64,000 nt of DNA from Vitis vinifera (GCF_030704535.1 NC_081822.1:5581501-5645500), one strand, 5' to 3'; numbered from the stretch's first letter, positions 12,038-21,868 are shown. Notes: generated by a model not told the origin, from the letters alone. Numbers and translations: made by a program.

Positions 12038-13009
12038 TTAGAAGTCCTTGAGAATCTTCCTGACCTGCTCAAGGGTCACAAACAACACAACAGTGAAAGG
12101 TCCCTGCCTCGAGATAGTAGGAATGAAGCCCTTGTAAAGGGCCATGGGTCCTTCAGCGCGCACTGTCTTCATTGCGCAATCTAGCGCTCCGGAATAAGGG
12201 GGAGCCGTTCCGGGCTCAACCTTCATGTTCATCACCCTCGTCTTTATTACATCCACTGGGTTCGACGCCACTGCTGCCACAAATCCCGCCGCAAAGCTAG
12301 CCGTCACGTGGGTTCCCAACCCATCTTTCATCACACCCTTCTCCAATATTGTCTCCTTTATCTGGTCGTACGATGCTAGCTGCGATGCCGTCACGATCAT
12401 CGCGCGGTTCACCGTCAGTGCCGACCCTCGCCACAGACTGGCGATCCCCTCCTGCTTAGACATCCGCGTTATGGCGTCAATCACGCCCTGGTAGTTTCGA
12501 CGCTGGGTTACCGGCAGGCGACCGTCAGCTTGCATACGGACCATGGCGACGTCGGCCGGGTTGCCGACGGCGGCGCCGATGCCGCCTGCGACTAGCCCCG
12601 CTGCTATCTTGCGCACGAGGGGCATGTTGCCTGAATCTGGATCGGACCATTTTTGCTTGAGAACGTCGTATAGACCCATGCGAGTGGTGGAGTAGAGCGT
12701 CTGTCGCAGCACGGTGGCCGACACGCCGGAGAAGAGGGCGGAGACTCCTTCGGCCTGGACGATCTTAACCCCCACGGACACGGGACCCACCCGAGGAGGC
12801 GGCGGGATGTGAACCGTAGACGGAGCTCCGACCATGGTGGCAGAAGCGGAGTTGAAAGCGAAAGCGGGCCTCAGATTGTGAATGGCTTGGTTGGGAACAT
12901 GGGATTCACCCTGTAGCTGCATACGGACCTTAATGAGATCGAGTGGGTGGGTGGAGCATCCAGCCACAATGGAAGCAATGCCGCCTTCAACGAAACCCTT
13001 GAGTCCCAT
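12038..13009 (-). CDS. DIC2: Mitochondrial dicarboxylate carrier (DIC, UCP4/5-like)
   Basis: Intronless 323-residue member of the mitochondrial carrier family, which sits in the inner mitochondrial membrane and exchanges dicarboxylates such as malate, oxaloacetate and succinate for phosphate or sulfate. Three repeats each open with the carrier signature. The first is HPLDLIKVRMQ at residues 21-31. The second is NPADVAMVRMQ at 150-160, where the usual Lys is Met. The third is NPVDVIKTRVM at 250-260. A long hydrophilic insert in repeat 1 (about 33-75), rich in Pro and Gly, is typical of plant DICs and separates them from true UCP1-like proteins. The ATG at 13007-13009 gives full length, and the stop is at 12038-12040. 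Lack of introns agrees with the three Arabidopsis DIC genes. DIC2 rather than DIC1 or DIC3 is proposed from position beside a REN1-type gene, not from sequence detail. Confidence 0.93.
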   Translation of the reverse strand: MGLKGFVEGGIASIVAGCSTHPLDLIKVRMQLQGESHVPNQAIHNLRPAFAFNSASATMVGAPSTVHIPPPPRVGPVSVGVKIVQAEGVSALFSGVSATVLRQTLYSTTRMGLYDVLKQKWSDPDSGNMPLVRKIAAGLVAGGIGAAVGNPADVAMVRMQADGRLPVTQRRNYQGVIDAITRMSKQEGIASLWRGSALTVNRAMIVTASQLASYDQIKETILEKGVMKDGLGTHVTASFAAGFVAAVASNPVDVIKTRVMNMKVEPGTAPPYSGALDCAMKTVRAEGPMALYKGFIPTISRQGPFTVVLFVTLEQVRKILKDF

Positions 13010-13270
13010 ATCAGAATCTTTTGTTTCTTATCGAAAAAACGAAGTGGGTTATAAAGATAAAAAATGGGTATAAGCCTTCGGCTTGAGAAAAAGGGAAACA
13101 GGAAACGACAGTCTAAGACCAGTAGGAATCGGGGTTCAGCTCACTGGAGACCAGGAGATGAGAATGGAGCGTAAAAACGAGTGAAGAAGAGTGAGGCACG
13201 CAGGGTCTCTGAGACATACGAGAACGTGAATATTTTTCGCGAGTTTGGAGAGAGGAACTGAGGAGAGGTA

Positions 13271-13279
13271 GAATTTATA
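13271..13279 (-). promoter_or_regulatory. Probable TATA box of the DIC gene
   Basis: The minus strand reads CCTATAAATTC here, about 265 bp upstream of the DIC ATG. Transcription would start near 13240, giving a leader of about 230 nt. No closer good TATA is seen. Confidence 0.5.
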
Positions 13280-15439
13280 GGAAAGGGTAGGGGAAGGGAA
13301 GCAGGAGTGGGAGGCCGGCTTCCAAGTTCTAAACTTGAAGAGTACGCGGTCACGGTGAGTGCGGGTCCCACATTCAGTGGTCTGCAGTTGCCCTACTTCG
13401 ACCGCTTCTTCTTTCTTCACTAAACCCTGCTTTTGGCATTTGGCTGGTCCTGCTTCGTAGGAATTTTCCCTTTTCCCCTCCCCTTCTATTTAGTGCGCGT
13501 AATACCACCGCCCTCGCAAGGACCTTCACTTTCGTATCAACCCCTTCTCTCATACTCCAGAGTCCAGCCTCCAACACATTCCTACTATTTACTTTCCTAA
13601 CCCATGCCCTAACATCATACCCCTTTTTTAACCCAAGAAAAGAAAATTGAAGAAGACACTATCACACATGGCCCCTTAATCCTGCTTTTAGTTTCATGTC
13701 CGACTTATTTAAGTCAGCTTCATGAACTTGGGTTTTTATTTTCTATTTTAAAACTTAAATATTTACCATTTTTTTTAATAATCGTTTATCAAATTTATAA
13801 CGTGCATTCATATCAAATTAAGTATGAATTATAATATTATTATATAATTTTTTTTATAAGGGCACGTTGGATTTTTCATCACTTTTCGTCTGATACATAA
13901 GTAATAAAATTAAAATTACCAATTGAGGGGAAGGTGCCCAATTCTAAAAACTGAATAGACACGTAAAGCCTGTTTGGGTGGGTCAAGTCCAATTTTGTCA
14001 AAACTCGACTCCGTGGATAGATATTTTAATACCAAGTCCAGACGATTCCATGATTTTATTGAAGATGGTATTTTTCATTATAATAAGAGAGGTGGAACCG
14101 GCGTACCAACGCCTCAAATTTTTTTTTGGGTTCGGTACAAGTGTTTATTGTTGCAAAGACACGTGCCCTGGTTGATGGGAGTTACGCTTTGGACGTTTAT
14201 AAAAAAAAAATCCTAGTGAGTGTACAACTTGGAGTTAGGCCACAGAAGAAATAAAAATCAGAAGGAAATGATTTGACGTTTAGTTGATGGATACCGATCA
14301 GGATGGAGAGTGGAAGGCAACCATTTGAGGCCATAAGAAGCATTAACTGGTTCTTCTAGTAGTTTCTGGTATTTAGAAATGTTTCCGGACTCTTCTTTTG
14401 TGGGAACAAATTCATTTGATTTGTATACAAGAGTCCTATGAATTTGTAAAAGAAAAGTATTTCAAAAGATAAATAGTTCATTCAAAGGAAAAAAACAAAA
14501 CCCTTGGGGAGCTAGGATTAATTTTGATGTAATGCTTACTTTTAGGCCCCCACTTAAATTCACCGCCAAGCTTGATTTTTTGTTGAAATGTTAACATTAG
14601 CTTCATGATCGTTTGTCAGTGAAATATAAGGTCAAATTGTGAGGAAATATTGAGCTTAGGACTTGGTCCATAACCTTGAATTGAAGTTGATGGAGCAATA
14701 TTGGTGGTGGGTCAAAAATTGCATCTAGAACAGGTAGAGGCAGGCTAGGTCGTTGCGGCACCCAGTCGTATGAAGTGCGCGTTGACGGCAGGAGTCAAGA
14801 CCATCTTTCTTCAACTCATCATTAATTTGCTAAATTTGCGGAAGAAACATTTGTTTTGTTCCTCTGCTTACGATGCTTCCTACAAGACTCATAATTCTTC
14901 TCCAACTTGGCCTCCATCTGCCACTCATTCTGAGATTTGTACCACCCGAATACGTTCTGCAATTACCCCACCCCTGTTCCTGCAATTACGGTGAGCCCAC
15001 GATCCTTCTTGGATCATACCTTCAATGATTAAGTCAGCAAAAGTGTATGGTGTGGAAACAGATTCAAGAGAGAAGAAAGAAGAGAGACACATGGCCCTAT
15101 AAAAGGAAGCCCCCTGCTGATGACCTCAATCCTTCCTTTTATGATGTTAGGACTCTGTGTTCACAGATTAATCTTGGGTTTGATATTCAACCAGATATTA
15201 AATTACCATAAGATGAAATGGGAGCCATGTTTTTCAAGGACTTGGACAAAATAATTCACATTCTCATTTATAACCAAGCTACGAGTACCATACCAAGAAG
15301 CACGAGTACTAAGAGGGATTTGGCTCTAGACCGATCCCTGGTAACAACACTTCCCTCCAAAGGAAACATTTGAACTATAAAACAAGCATTTTAATTACAG
15401 AATGACGTAAGTCGTTCAATAATTAGCATGATCAAATTT
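13280..15439. other. Intergenic region without recognised genes
   Basis: AT-rich sequence follows the GC-richer DIC promoter. A good plus-strand TATA motif (CCTATAAAAGG) lies near 15096-15106, with no recognised ORF after it; it may belong to the degraded retroelement that follows. The ORF at 14770-14994 matches no family I know. Confidence 0.5.
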
Positions 15440-15670
15440 ATCAAACCAATGGTAAAAGCAAGACACTATAAAAACTTTATTAGAGTAGGTCGAGGTGTGG
15501 AGAATTTTTTTTATTCTTATTCCTCTCCTTAGTATCTATCTATTAAACCCTCTCATCACCCATGATTAGCTTGATCATCGAAGAGGGGTGAGCTAAGCTG
15601 GCCACCCTACTCTAGTTGTCTTCTCCTGCTGTAAAGGAAGGTTGCGAACAGAAGTGGATTGCGAAACATA
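15440..15670 (+). repeat. Left LTR remnant of the Gypsy element
   Basis: It shares ordered blocks with the repeat at 20200-20440: TATAAAAAC-like TATA, TTCTTATTCCTCTCCTTAGTAT, CATCGAAGAGGGGTGAG, CCACCCTA and AAGGTTGCGAAC. The 5' boundary is uncertain because similarity fades above about 15440. Confidence 0.6.
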
Positions 15671-16189
15671 TTAGCACCATCTGTGAGAAGCATAAAAAAA
15701 CCTAAATGACAAGTTATGGTGCAAACTTGCACAAATGGAAAGCAGTCACAAGAGAACCTTCCATTGTTAGTACAACTCTAAAGAGAAATTAATCATAATG
15801 GAAAAAAGAATGAGTGTAGAAAGGGAAAAGACTTTGTGAAGAATAGAGTTGGCAAAAAAAAAAAAAAACTAAAGTCCAAGAAAATGCAAGGCTCAAGCTG
15901 TAACTATATGATGTCACTCATCAAATCACCTCCGCAACAATCAAGGAGAAGTTGTGTGCAAGAGAACAAAAAAAAAGGGAGAGAGAAAGGGATTAAGAAA
16001 GAGATTCCATAAATTCCAAATGTCCCAAGCAAAGTCAAAAAACACACAACACCCCTACTTCAAAGGGAAGCTCTTGTGGACAACCAGAGTGGGCCTGATG
16101 GGGCCCCTTGAATAGGGCAAGGAAGGATTCAAGAGATCATGGCCCTTCATGCCTTGCAAGAGATCATCTTAACCCTATTTATTGACATA

Positions 16190-18371
16190 AATTCTTTATA
16201 AGGCTCCCAAGGAGTTTGTTGTCCCAAAGTTTAATATATTCAATGAGATTAGTAATAGTATTAGCGCAAGACGCTAACTGCTTGTCATGCAAAGTCTTCC
16301 CATCAAGCTTGTAAGGCCCAACATTGTTATGGTTCCCTTAAACATTGGTCTCGATTGATCTCAAACTTTGAAAACTTGGGAGTGTTGTTTATAACGCATT
16401 ATATCCACCACATCCAACAACAAAGGCATTGGGGCCTATTTATTAAAAAAAAAATATAACATCTAACCATTTTTTGAAACTAATATTCAAATTGGTCTCT
16501 TTGGTGCCACGTAAGTACCATATTATTAGAAATTATATTTTTTTCAACATTTTACTTAAAGCCTCAGTTGCCAACTGAGACTTTATTTTTAAACTAAAAC
16601 CTTAATTGACAACTGAGGTTTCATTTTTTAACTAAAACCGCAGTTGTCAACTAAGGCTTTAGTTAATTTTTTTTAAATTAAAAATTATTAAATTGTAATT
16701 TATGATTGAAATTTAAAAAATATACTTAAATAATAAATTATTTATATTTAAACTTAAGAATATAATATTACTTCAACAAACATAAATTGATAAATAGAAG
16801 ATATTATAAATGAATATTTTATTTATTAATAAATTAATAATCTTAAAATAATAAACTTATATAACATATAAATAATATATAAAATTGTATTATTTATTAA
16901 TTTAAGATATTTAATTTTTTGTTTTTTAATATATTAATTTATTTGTATTATGAAAAATTTATCTTTATCGAAATAATAATATACTTTTAAGCCGCAATTG
17001 CTAACTGAGATTTCAATTATAATTTTTTTTTTACTTTCAAATTTAATTAAAAACTATTAAATTAAAATTTATTATTGAATTTAAAAATATATACTTTAAT
17101 AATAAATTATTTATATTTAAACTTAAGAATTTAGTATTATTTCAACAAACATAAATTAATAAATAGAAGACATTATAAATGAATATTTTCTTTATTAATA
17201 AATTAATGATCTTATATAACATATAATTTATTATTAAAGTATATATTTTTAATTTCAATAATAAATTGTAATTTAATAGTTTTTAATTAAATTTGAAAGT
17301 AAAAAAAAAAATTATAATTAAAATCTCAGTTAGCAACTGCGGCTTAAAAGTATATTATTATTTCAATAAAAATAAATTTGTCATAATACAAATAAATTAA
17401 TATCTTAAAAAAAATAAATTAAATATCATAAATTAATAAATAATACAATTTTATATATTATTTATATGTTATATAAGTTTATTATTTTAAAATTATTAAT
17501 TTATTAATAAATAAAATATTCATTTATAATATCTTCTATTTATCAATTTATGTTTGTTAAAATAATATTAGATTCTTAAGTTTAAATATAAATAATTTAT
17601 TATTTAAGTATATTTTTTAAATTTCAATCATAAATTGTAATTTAATAATTTTTAATTAAATTTTAAATTAAAAAAAATTAACTAAAGTCTCAATTGACAA
17701 CTGCGGCTTTAGTTTAAAATGAAGTCTCAGTTGTTAATTGAGGCTTCAGTTTAAAAATAAAGCCTCAATTGGTAACTGCAGCTTCAGTTCAAAAATGAAG
17801 CATCAATTGTCAATTGAGACTTTAACTAAAATGATGAAAAAAATATATTTTTTAATTACATGGCGCCTACGTGGCACCAAAGAGACCGATTTGAACATAA
17901 ATTTTAAAAAGTGGTTAGATGTTATATATTTTTTAATAAATGGGTCATTTTGACCAAAAACTCTAGTTGATACAATTGTACTTACAACAATTTAGCATTG
18001 AACTATTATCTCAAGTGCAAAGATGCACGATGCAAGGGGTCGTACCTCTTTAGATCGCTTTCCAAGTTATTATTAATAACCATGGAGAGATTATTCACTA
18101 AGGCCAAGAAGTAAGGAAAACTAGAAAAAGATTTTAAGTCTCCACAATCAAGGAAACCACCTTTTGCGAAGCAAAGTAGGGAAAATTCATAATATTTGAC
18201 AAGAAAGTAGTCCTCAACCTAGCTACACCATGCTAAAAGTGTCGTACTAGTGCATTCTCTAGGAAATAGAAGTGTTTGATGGATTTTGCCCAGTAGTGCC
18301 CTTGTCTGTCAGGGTAGCAAAATGCAACCCTAGCCTTATAACAACAATGATTATCATGAGGATCGAGGGCA
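16190..18371 (+). pseudogene. Gypsy gag remnant, split by a fold-back insertion
   Basis: Upstream of the fold-back (16190-16434) shifted frames read KEFVVPKFNIFNE, SCKVFPSSL, LLWFP and FITHYIHHI. These match the order of the Retrotrans_gag domain (the CKVFPASL...WF..LP pattern). Downstream (17960-18371) come SLSKLLLITMERLFTKAKK and then NNDYHEDRGH, like the end of gag and the CxxHxDxGHxT motif. Stops and frameshifts are frequent. Confidence 0.55.
16435..17944. repeat. Giant AT-rich fold-back (inverted-repeat) element, 1.5 kb
   Basis: The left arm begins ATTTATTAAAAAA, ATATAACATCTAACC, GGTCTCTTTGGTGCCACGTA. The right arm ends with the reverse complement of each (TACGTGGCACCAAAGAGACC, GGTTAGATGTTATAT, TTAATAAAT). 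Complementarity continues inward over about 650-690 bp per arm to a loop at about 17107-17226. Each arm holds several copies of a quasi-palindrome of the form TCAGTTG-N-CAACTGAG. A block of about 140 bp (TTATATTTAAACTTAAGAAT ... AAATAGAAGA) occurs in both arms and again in the loop. No transposase is present and no clear target duplication is seen; the flanks GCATTGGGG and TCATTTTGA match at only about five of nine positions. It interrupts gag of the Gypsy element. Confidence 0.85.
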
Positions 18372-18499
18372 TTGAATCAAGGGAAACTTGTGTTTTGATG
18401 GGGCCATTTGGAAAATATCTAATTTTCGAAACCCAACTTTATAAAATATGAGAACCGAATTTTAATATGGAAAGTAATATTGCTTTCATGCACTTTGAG

Positions 18500-18832
18500 C
18501 TAGCTCCATTTTTTGTGCCAAGATTGCCCTCCAGCGGCAATAACCTTGGCGGCAATGGCTTTTGGCTTAGGTTTTCCGACGCCGGAGGGGGCTTCCTTTT
18601 TGGCTTTTTTCTTCATGCTGGAGTAAGGAGTGAGGAAGACGAAAGTGTCCTTGTCGTTGCTATTGCTCCGGTGGAGGAATTCGCGGAACTTCCACCGTTT
18701 TGATGATCCCATGGAGTTGTTTTTCCTACACCTTCCCGGTGGAGACTCTACCGCCTTGGGTTTCCACATGCAGTACTTCCTCGGCGGCACTTCCTCGAGC
18801 TCGTCGGCCTCCGATGACGAGCACGAAGTCAT
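18500..18832 (-). pseudogene. Captured DUF1645-like gene fragment, left arm
   Basis: The open frame reads DELEEVPPRKYCMWKPKAVE, SPPGRCRKNNSMGSSKRWKF, REFLHRSNSNDKDTFVFL, then a Lys/Pro-rich tail. This is the conserved pattern of plant DUF1645 proteins (Y-C-x-W-x-P, C-x-K-S-x-S-x-G-S-S-x-R-W, LLHRSNSDG, FVFL). Only the middle-to-C-terminal part of the family is present. The frame runs outward into the terminal repeat, so the last residues are element sequence. The family link is from memory of its consensus. Confidence 0.65.
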
Positions 18833-19000
18833 TCATCTCTCCTTTATCAAAAGCATATTTTTCAATTGAAATTCTATTTCATATTTGAGAAAAATCTGGA
18901 GGTGTCAAGGTCATTATCGCTATAGCTCAGTCCATTGTCGCCACCACCATTGTAACTTTTTTTTTTTATCTGTAATGGAGACCCAGAGGGCAATACTGCT

Positions 19001-19261
19001 TTGTGCTCGTCATCGGAGGCCAACGAGCTCAAGGGAGTGCCGCCGAGGACATATTGTGTGTGGAAACCCAAGGCGGCGGAGTCTCCACCGAGAAGGTGCA
19101 GGAAAAGCAACTCCACGGGATCATTGAAATGGTGGAAGTTCCGCAACTTCCTCCACCGGAGCAACAGCGATGACAATGACACTTTCATCTTCCTCATTCC
19201 TCACTCCAGCATGAAGAAAAAAACCGAAAAAGAAGCCCCCCTCCGGCACCGAAAAACCTAA
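19001..19261 (+). pseudogene. Captured DUF1645-like gene fragment, right arm
   Basis: Inverted copy of the left-arm fragment, reading NELKGVPPRTYCVWKPKAAE, SPPRRCRKSNSTGSLKWWKF, RNFLHRSNSDDNDTFIFL. A frameshift relative to the other arm after KKKTEKEAPL ends it early. The two copies point away from each other and differ at a scatter of positions, so the duplication is not recent. Transcription across both would give a long, imperfect double-stranded RNA. Confidence 0.65.
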
Positions 19262-19456
19262 GTCAAAAGCCATTGCTGTCAAGGTCATTGTTGCCGGAGG
19301 GCAATCTTGGCACAAAAAATGGAGTCAGCTCAGAGTGCATGAAAGCAATATTACTTTCCATATTAAAATCTGGTTCTCATATTTTATAAAGTTGGGTTTC
19401 GAAAATCAGATATTTTCCAAATGGCCCCATCAAAACACAAGTTTCCCTTGAATCAA

Positions 19457-20199
19457 CACATGCTAAAGACTAGGGTTGAGAGAGTTTATGAAGCTATGAA
19501 GAATTGGAAAGTTGAGAGAGTTTATTGACAAAAAGGAGGTTGATATGGAGAGAAGAATAAAATAAAGAAGAAAGACTCCCACACCAGTACTTTTGCATGG
19601 GAGTGCCCCTCGACAATCATTGCTATAATTCATGGGGGGATTGCGAGTTGCTAGGGCTTGAGAGAGACAAGAAATCCTAGAATTATTAAGGAAGACAGAG
19701 GAGCAGCGCATCGCAGGTAATTAAGTGACCTCTCAGTTGGAATTGGGCTGACACATGGGAAGGTCTTCATATTGCTAACTCAACTCTCGGGTGATGAACT
19801 TTGACAAGTCAAAACCCCACTCTATGACCCTTTGCAAATAACCTTGAGGATGTGGAACTTCAAAATGCAGCGACTGTTAGTCGATCCGGGGCAATGCAGT
19901 CGACCCTTTGTATCTCCCTGATTATGAACAAATGAGCCTGACCAAGGAAATGTTGCGCCCTTATCTATACCCTTCAGAGGGCTTGGATGGCAAACCCATC
20001 GATCCAATTGGGGAAATCGCTTTGCTAGTAATGGTCGAGTTAATCACTAAGTCGGCCCTCTTACAACATCATCGCGAGAAGGCCTTGGATGCACGATCGA
20101 TATGAGAGCAATACCCTCGTCCTACCACCAAAATAAAAATTGTCTAGAGAAGAGGGAACAACCATCTCGTAAGCAATGTTTGATGATGCATTGATAAGG
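19457..20199 (+). pseudogene. Gypsy gag-protease remnant
   Basis: Broken frames read RVERVYEAMKNWKVERVY, TIIAIIHGGIA, LYDPLQITLRMWNFKMQRLL followed by VDPG, then LYLPDYEQMSLTKEMLRPYL and GEIALLVMVE. The order fits the retropepsin-like region of Tat-type Gypsy elements (LVDPGSSADLLYLPAYKQM pattern). A frameshift falls at the active-site loop. Pol is lost after about 20195. Confidence 0.62.
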
Positions 20200-20440
20200 T
20201 ACGAAACGATACAAGTCACACTTACCAAACCGATAAAACCAAGATATCATAAAAACCTAAATAGAGCATGTGAATGTACAAACAATTTTGGGTTCTCATT
20301 CCTCCTCTTAGTATTTCTTGCTTAAGGCCTCCCATCGAAGAGGGGTGAGACAAGCCAACCACCCTATTCTAATTATTTGTCCATGAGTTGTAGTGGAGGG
20401 TTACGAGCAAAAGCTGAACCGTCACTGTTTAGAAACAACG
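20200..20440 (+). repeat. Right LTR remnant of the Gypsy element
   Basis: Direct, diverged copy of the repeat at 15440-15670, lacking about 20 bp found there (CACCCATGATTAGCTTGATC). Shared blocks include CTTAGTAT, CATCGAAGAGGGGTGAG, CCACCCTA and GGAGGGTTACGAGC. Confidence 0.6.
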
Positions 20441-21330
20441 GCAGTAGAATCAGTGTCTGCATGTACCACATCGAAACCATCTTACAGTTTAACTTGGTGA
20501 GGCGAATAGGTCCGCAGTGGTCCGCACAGTTACTACACTATTTGCATGTTGAGTGTTACAATGTGTAGCTTGATCCACGCCTCTCTTAAAAGCTTTACAA
20601 GGATCCAATTTACACTGTTCTTAAGTTAATCAACATATTGAATTTACTAAAATAAAAAAAGTAATTTTCAAGTTGATCCATTAAAATAAAATTTTCTACA
20701 ATTTTTTACCTATAACAATATCTACGAAATTAGGAATAGAATTAAAAGCAATATGAAATTCGAAGAATTGGATTGAACCAATTAGTCATATTCATCCTTA
20801 TCTCTTTCTCTATTTGGAGTGCATTGTGTTTAATTTGCTTAATGGTTTTAATCCCTTTCAACTTTAATCCAAAGAACATTGTATGTTTTATATACATTTG
20901 TAAATGGGGTAAGAATCCATACATATCATCAACTTAAACAATACGAATCACGGCCAATTCGACTTTTTTATAGACGAGGATATAGAAGTATGATCAATGA
21001 TGATACAATCTATAAGTAAATAAATATTGTTTTCATTTGTCAAAAATTGTGATATAATTAATTATTAATTAACTGGGCAGAGTGTGTTTTTCTTTTTTCT
21101 TTTTGTTTTTTGTTGATTTGATCAAGGAGGAAAAAAAAGAAAGTTACTAATTGATAAGAGGGCCACGTACGTAAAGCTTGGTTTGAAAAGGGCCATGCAT
21201 GCACGAAAATTTTAGATGAACAATAATAGAAAGGCTTGGTTGAAACAAACGCTTCCCCGAACCCATCGGACAAAGAAAGTGAAGAACCAGCGATCACCAA
21301 CCATTTCCCAAATATGGTTTTGCCCTTATT
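20441..21330. other. Intergenic region and promoter of the DUF7870 gene
   Basis: AT-rich and without a recognised gene. The ORFs here are short and lack homology. It probably holds the promoter and transcription start of the gene that follows; I could not fix a TATA box. Confidence 0.45.
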
Positions 21331-21450
21331 ATGAACCCTCCAATTTTGTTTCTCTTAGTTTCTCTGTGTAGTCCTCCATATATTGCCTTCATGTCTCTTC
21401 TTTCAGATTTAGCCAGCACCTCAGTTCCTGTCCAAGGACTTTATCATTAA
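21331..21450 (+). promoter_or_regulatory. Upstream ORF 1 of the DUF7870 gene (39 codons)
   Basis: ATG at 21331 with a second in-frame ATG at 21391, ending TAA at 21448-21450. The peptide starts MNPPILFLLVSL and ends SVPVQGLYH. Whether it lies in the mRNA depends on the unknown transcription start. Confidence 0.3.
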
Positions 21451-21568
21451 CCCAGAAAATAAAAGCCCTTCACCTACTGAGATCGATGTGGTGATTAGAC
21501 ATTTGAAGGAGGATGCATGAATGGGTGAGAGACAGGAAATGAGAGTGTAATCATCCATCGATCTCCGC

Positions 21569-21691
21569 ATGGTTGAAGAAATGGAAGGGCAGAGAATAAA
21601 AAATTTGATGCTTCCATGGTTTAGAGTGAAAAGCACCCGTGTGGCTCTTGTGGGTGGAAATCACACCGCCGCCAGGTTTTGCACCCGCTAA
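21569..21691 (+). promoter_or_regulatory. Upstream ORF 2 of the DUF7870 gene (40 codons)
   Basis: ATG at 21569 and TAA at 21689-21691, ending 177 nt before the main ATG. The peptide starts MVEEMEGQRIKNLM and ends with a basic, Trp-containing half (LPWFRVKSTRVALVGGNHTA). In Arabidopsis the relatives of the main ORF (At5g03190 and At3g53400) are annotated with conserved peptide uORFs (CPuORF47 and CPuORF46), so a translation-controlling peptide is expected here. I cannot confirm that this is the conserved one. Confidence 0.45.
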
Positions 21692-21710
21692 TTCATTTGC
21701 TTCCCTCACG

Positions 21711-21784
21711 CTCCCACTCCTCTCCTTTCCAATATTTTTATTTCAAGCTCCCACTCCTCTCCTTTCCAATATTTTTATTTCAAG
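21711..21784 (+). repeat. 37-bp tandem duplication in the DUF7870 leader
   Basis: The unit CTCCCACTCCTCTCCTTTCC plus AATATTTTTATTTCAAG occurs twice with no difference (21711-21747 and 21748-21784). A second pyrimidine motif, CTACCTCTCTTTTTCTGT-like, is also doubled just after it (about 21797-21842). The identity implies a recent event. Confidence 0.9.
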
Positions 21785-21868
21785 CTACCTTGTAACCACC
21801 TCTCTTTTTCTGTCTTTCCTCATAACTACCTCTCTTTTTCTGTAAGCTCAGTTGCCATAGATACATCT

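Larger units (their letters stand above)
18381..19447. mobile_element. Mutator-like (Pack-MULE type) hairpin element carrying a duplicated host gene fragment
   Basis: The element starts GGGAAACTTGTGTTTTGATG and ends with its reverse complement. It is flanked by a perfect 9-bp direct repeat, TTGAATCAA, at 18372-18380 and 19448-19456. Nine-base target duplications and long terminal inverted repeats are hallmarks of Mutator-like elements. The inverted repeat does not stop at the termini: it covers almost the whole element (about 450 bp per arm, spacer about 18835-19000). It includes a host-gene-like coding fragment of higher GC in each arm. There is no transposase. Both terminal repeats carry TTTATAAAATATGAGAACC-like sequence that could act as an inward TATA. 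It sits in the gag region of the Gypsy remnant, where gag similarity resumes directly after it. Confidence 0.82.
15440..20440 (+). mobile_element. Decayed Ty3/Gypsy (Tat-like) retrotransposon with two nested insertions
   Basis: Two related direct repeats (about 15440-15670 and 20200-20440) flank gag and protease remnants in the correct order. Just after the left repeat, TTAGCACCATCTGTG resembles the leader that follows the primer-binding site in Tat-type elements. Gag pieces lie on both sides of the fold-back at 16435-17944 and reach a YHEDRGH zinc-knuckle-like motif next to the Mutator-like insertion at 18381. Gag-pro similarity resumes at about 19457 with an IIAIIHGGIA motif. It continues to LLVDPG and LYLPDYEQM (retropepsin region) and then the right LTR. 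Reverse transcriptase and integrase are missing. Many stops and frameshifts show an old, inactive copy. The outer limits are approximate. Confidence 0.68.

Noticed and set aside
16435-17944. CACTA transposon because of the subterminal palindromes
   Set aside because: The ends are not CACTA-type and there is no 3-bp target duplication.
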